64,000 bases of DNA, taken from NCBI RefSeq assembly GCF_029543085.1, contig NZ_CP119967.1:1700501-1764500 (forward strand), written 5' to 3'. Made by a program: the position numbers and the translations under genes. The notes beneath the pieces were generated by a model, which did not search any database, was not told the DNA's origin, and saw only the letters and a list, made by a program, of their open reading frames with translations. The stretch is from Pseudomonas sp. A34-9 (GTDB lineage: Bacteria > Pseudomonadota > Gammaproteobacteria > Pseudomonadales > Pseudomonadaceae). Within the stretch, counting starts at the first letter, position 1. Each line of letters opens with the position of its first letter. Positions 62,253-64,000 of this stretch are shown here, piece after piece.

Positions 62253-63632
62253 TTACACCGCACTCGCTACGGTCGCCGGGCGAGGGGAGACCAGGCTCAC
62301 CACCACAAAGCTCACCAGACCCACCGCCAGGCTGTAGTAGATCGGCGTGTTCGCATCCAGACCGTCCTTGAACATGAACAGCAGTGCGGTAGCGAAACCC
62401 AGGCCCATGCTGGCGATGGCGCCGGCGGTGGTCGCGCGTTTCCAGAAGATCGCACCGATCAGCGGGACCAGCATGCCGCCGACCAACAGGTTGTACGCCA
62501 GCGTCAGGGCGCTGATCACGTCATTCACCACTAGCGCGATACCCAGCACCACGACACCGGTCAGCAGGGTGAACAGGCGGTTGATGCCCAGGCTCGACGG
62601 TTTGCCGCCACGCAGCTTCGGCAGCAGGTCTTCCGTCAGAGTGGTGGCGGCGGCGAGCAGGCCGGCACTGGCGGTGGACATCATGGCCGCGAGTGCCGCA
62701 GCGATCACCAGACCACGGATGCCGTCCGGCAGCGACAGTTTGACGATGGCGGCGAAGGCGTTGTTGACGTTGTCCAGATCCGGGATCAGCACGTGCGCAG
62801 CCATGCCGATCAGCGCGCAGGCCAGACCGTAGACGATGCAATAGATGCCGGCGATGCTGCCGGCGTACTGTGCGACTTTGGCGGTCTTGACGGTGAACAC
62901 CCGTTGCCAGATGTCCTGACCGATCAGGATGCCGAAGAAGTAGATCATGAAGTAGGTGATGATCGTGTCCCAGCCAATGGTGGTGAAGCTGAAGGCGGTG
63001 GCCGGCAGTTTCAGAACCAGTTCGTCCCAACCGCCGACGCGGTACAGGCAGATCGGCAACAGGATGAACATCAGGCCCACAGTCTTGATGATGAACTGGA
63101 CGATGTCGGTGAGGGTCAGCGACCACATGCCGCCGATCGCCGAATAAACCACCACCACGCCACCGCCAAGCAGCACCGAGATCCAGAACGGCAGGCCGAA
63201 CAGCACTTGCAGCACGGTGCCGATGGCGAGGATCGAGGTCACGCCGATCATCAATGCGTAGGCCAACATGATCGCCGCGCTCGCCGAGCGGGCCATCGGG
63301 TTGTAGCGTTTTTCCAAAACCTGGGTAACGGTGTAGATCTTCAGTTTCAGCAGCGGCTTGGCGAGGAACAGGTTCAGCGCGACGATGCCGCAACCGAGGG
63401 CCGCGCACAGCCAGAAACCGGAGATGCCGTGCACATAGCCCAGACGCACGGTGCCGACGGTGGACGCGCCACCCAAAACGGTCGCGGCCATGGTGCCCAT
63501 GTACAGGCTTGGGCCGAGGTTACGACCGGCAACGAGAAAGTCCTCGTTGGTCTTGGCCTTGCGCATGCCGAAGTAGCCGAGCAAGAGCATGCCGGCGGCG
63601 TAGATGAGGACGACGAATAAATCCAAAGCCAT
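62253..63632 (-). CDS. sodium:solute symporter
   Basis: A 459-residue SSS-family carrier with about 13 membrane helices: FLVAGRNLGPSLYMGTMAAT (about 32-51), ATVLGGASTVG, GMWSLTLTDIVQFIIKTVGL (about 163-182) and the Na+-site region AAALAAMMSTASAGLLAAAT. The GGAGA ten bases upstream supports the ATG at 63632. In P. aeruginosa an SSS gene (PA1418) and an NCS1-type gene (PA1419) stand next to the guanidinobutyrase genes (recalled), and the same neighbours occur here. Confidence 0.88.
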   Translation of the reverse strand: MALDLFVVLIYAAGMLLLGYFGMRKAKTNEDFLVAGRNLGPSLYMGTMAATVLGGASTVGTVRLGYVHGISGFWLCAALGCGIVALNLFLAKPLLKLKIYTVTQVLEKRYNPMARSASAAIMLAYALMIGVTSILAIGTVLQVLFGLPFWISVLLGGGVVVVYSAIGGMWSLTLTDIVQFIIKTVGLMFILLPICLYRVGGWDELVLKLPATAFSFTTIGWDTIITYFMIYFFGILIGQDIWQRVFTVKTAKVAQYAGSIAGIYCIVYGLACALIGMAAHVLIPDLDNVNNAFAAIVKLSLPDGIRGLVIAAALAAMMSTASAGLLAAATTLTEDLLPKLRGGKPSSLGINRLFTLLTGVVVLGIALVVNDVISALTLAYNLLVGGMLVPLIGAIFWKRATTAGAIASMGLGFATALLFMFKDGLDANTPIYYSLAVGLVSFVVVSLVSPRPATVASAV

Positions 63633-63694
63633 GATGGCGTGTCTCCGATTGTCTTTTTTATGGTGAAACAAATTTGGTTCAGTGGTGCTGCCCT

Positions 63695-63786
63695 TTGTAG
63701 GCCTTCGCCTGCTCGCGATAGCGGTCTGTCAGTCACATCTTTATTGGATGTGCTGCAGTTATCGCGAGCAGGCTCACTCCTACAGG
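63695..63786. repeat. REPIN, mixed TGTAGG/CTCGCGATAGC type
   Basis: TGTAGGCCTTCGCCTGCTCG and CGAGCAGGCTCACTCCTACA are partners with a few mismatches. It separates the symporter and the permease genes, both on the minus strand. Confidence 0.85.
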
Positions 63787-63795
63787 GGATCTGCG

Positions 63796-64000
63796 TCAGG
63801 CGGCCTGGCGCAGTTCAGGTTTTTCCACGATTTGGCTACGCGCATCCGTCGGGCCGAACACTTCGCGCGGTTCCGGAAACAGGCTCAGCAGCGTCAGGTA
63901 CACCACCGACGCCAGACCGAGGGTCACCGGCAGACTGATGTCGATGCCACCGGCCATTTCGCCCAGCGGGCCAACGAATTGCCCCGGCAAATTGACGAAG
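63796..64000 (-). CDS. NCS1-type cytosine/purine permease, C-terminal part
   Basis: The frame runs off the right edge. The visible 68 residues hold LPGQFVGPLGEMAGGIDISL then PVTLGLASVVYLTLLSLFPE, a last membrane helix typical of cytosine/purine permeases (CodB-like), and a polar tail FGPTDARSQIVEKPELRQAA. Only the C-terminus is present, so the class is probable rather than sure. Confidence 0.65.
   Translation of the reverse strand, partial: FVNLPGQFVGPLGEMAGGIDISLPVTLGLASVVYLTLLSLFPEPREVFGPTDARSQIVEKPELRQAA

Overview
The window looks like a chromosomal segment of a Pseudomonas of the P. fluorescens group. The coding DNA is GC-rich, the proteins are typical of pseudomonads (CysK, LpxO, AceK, HrpA, AqpZ, AzoR, a FabH-like synthase, PxpABC, TorF-type porin, an OprP-like/putative porin), and many intergenic gaps carry Pseudomonas-type REP/REPIN inverted repeats with the cores TGTAGGAGCTGCCG..AGGCTGCGATC and TGTGGGAGCGAGCCTGCTCGCG. 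No rRNA, tRNA, CRISPR array, transposase or integrase gene was recognised. All assignments are by reading; no database search was run.

Layout. 1-3682: the end of a type I secretion operon (TolC-like, LapB-like ABC exporter with degenerate peptidase domain, HlyD adaptor). 3683-6406: an AT-richer accessory scar with a broken short-chain dehydrogenase, the C-terminal piece of a superfamily 2 helicase, a complete YajD-type HNH nuclease and a second truncated copy of it. 6455-12302: housekeeping and hypothetical genes (spermidine-synthase-like protein, cyclic-nucleotide-binding protein, oligopeptidase B, class II glutamine amidotransferase, DUF2937). 12426-17232: a LysR regulator divergent from an MFS carrier and the 5-oxoprolinase genes pxpABC. 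17351-23721: a VWA/MoxR pair, a DUF748 protein, cysK and lpxO. 23778-24205: a two-gene operon of small unknown proteins under a perfect 18-bp palindrome. 24541-34392: two EamA exporters, a chemoreceptor, aceK and hrpA.

34721-42776: FabH-like synthase, an ECF sigma/anti-sigma pair, a porin, a FemAB-like protein, aqpZ and an ABC exporter. 42865-50473: cyclophilin, alpha/beta hydrolase, LysR, azoreductase, EamA exporter, YbdG-like mechanosensitive channel and a DEAD-box helicase. 50528-51724: a two-gene operon for a papain-like (AvrRpt2/C70-type) cysteine peptidase without signal peptide and a 199-residue partner of unknown function, preceded by two exact 13-bp repeats 22 bp apart. 51974-60790: small secreted proteins, DUF899, DUF2513, a lipoprotein, TorF porin, CvfB-like S1 protein, DUF2177, EamA and MFS carriers and a LysR regulator. 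60933-64000: a 42-residue protein, an acyl-carrier-like protein lacking the serine, a metallo-beta-lactamase-fold hydrolase, a sodium:solute symporter and the end of an NCS1-type permease; this order recalls the PA1414-PA1419 neighbourhood of P. aeruginosa, which lies beside the guanidinobutyrase gene gbuA (recalled knowledge, not checked).

The most interesting candidates for undescribed biology are the cytoplasmic papain-like peptidase operon with its tandem operator, the small operon at 23778-24205, the serine-less carrier protein at 61150, and the doubled yajD locus beside the decayed island. Several perfect palindromes look like orphan operators (28200, 28344, 40703, 53127, 55887).
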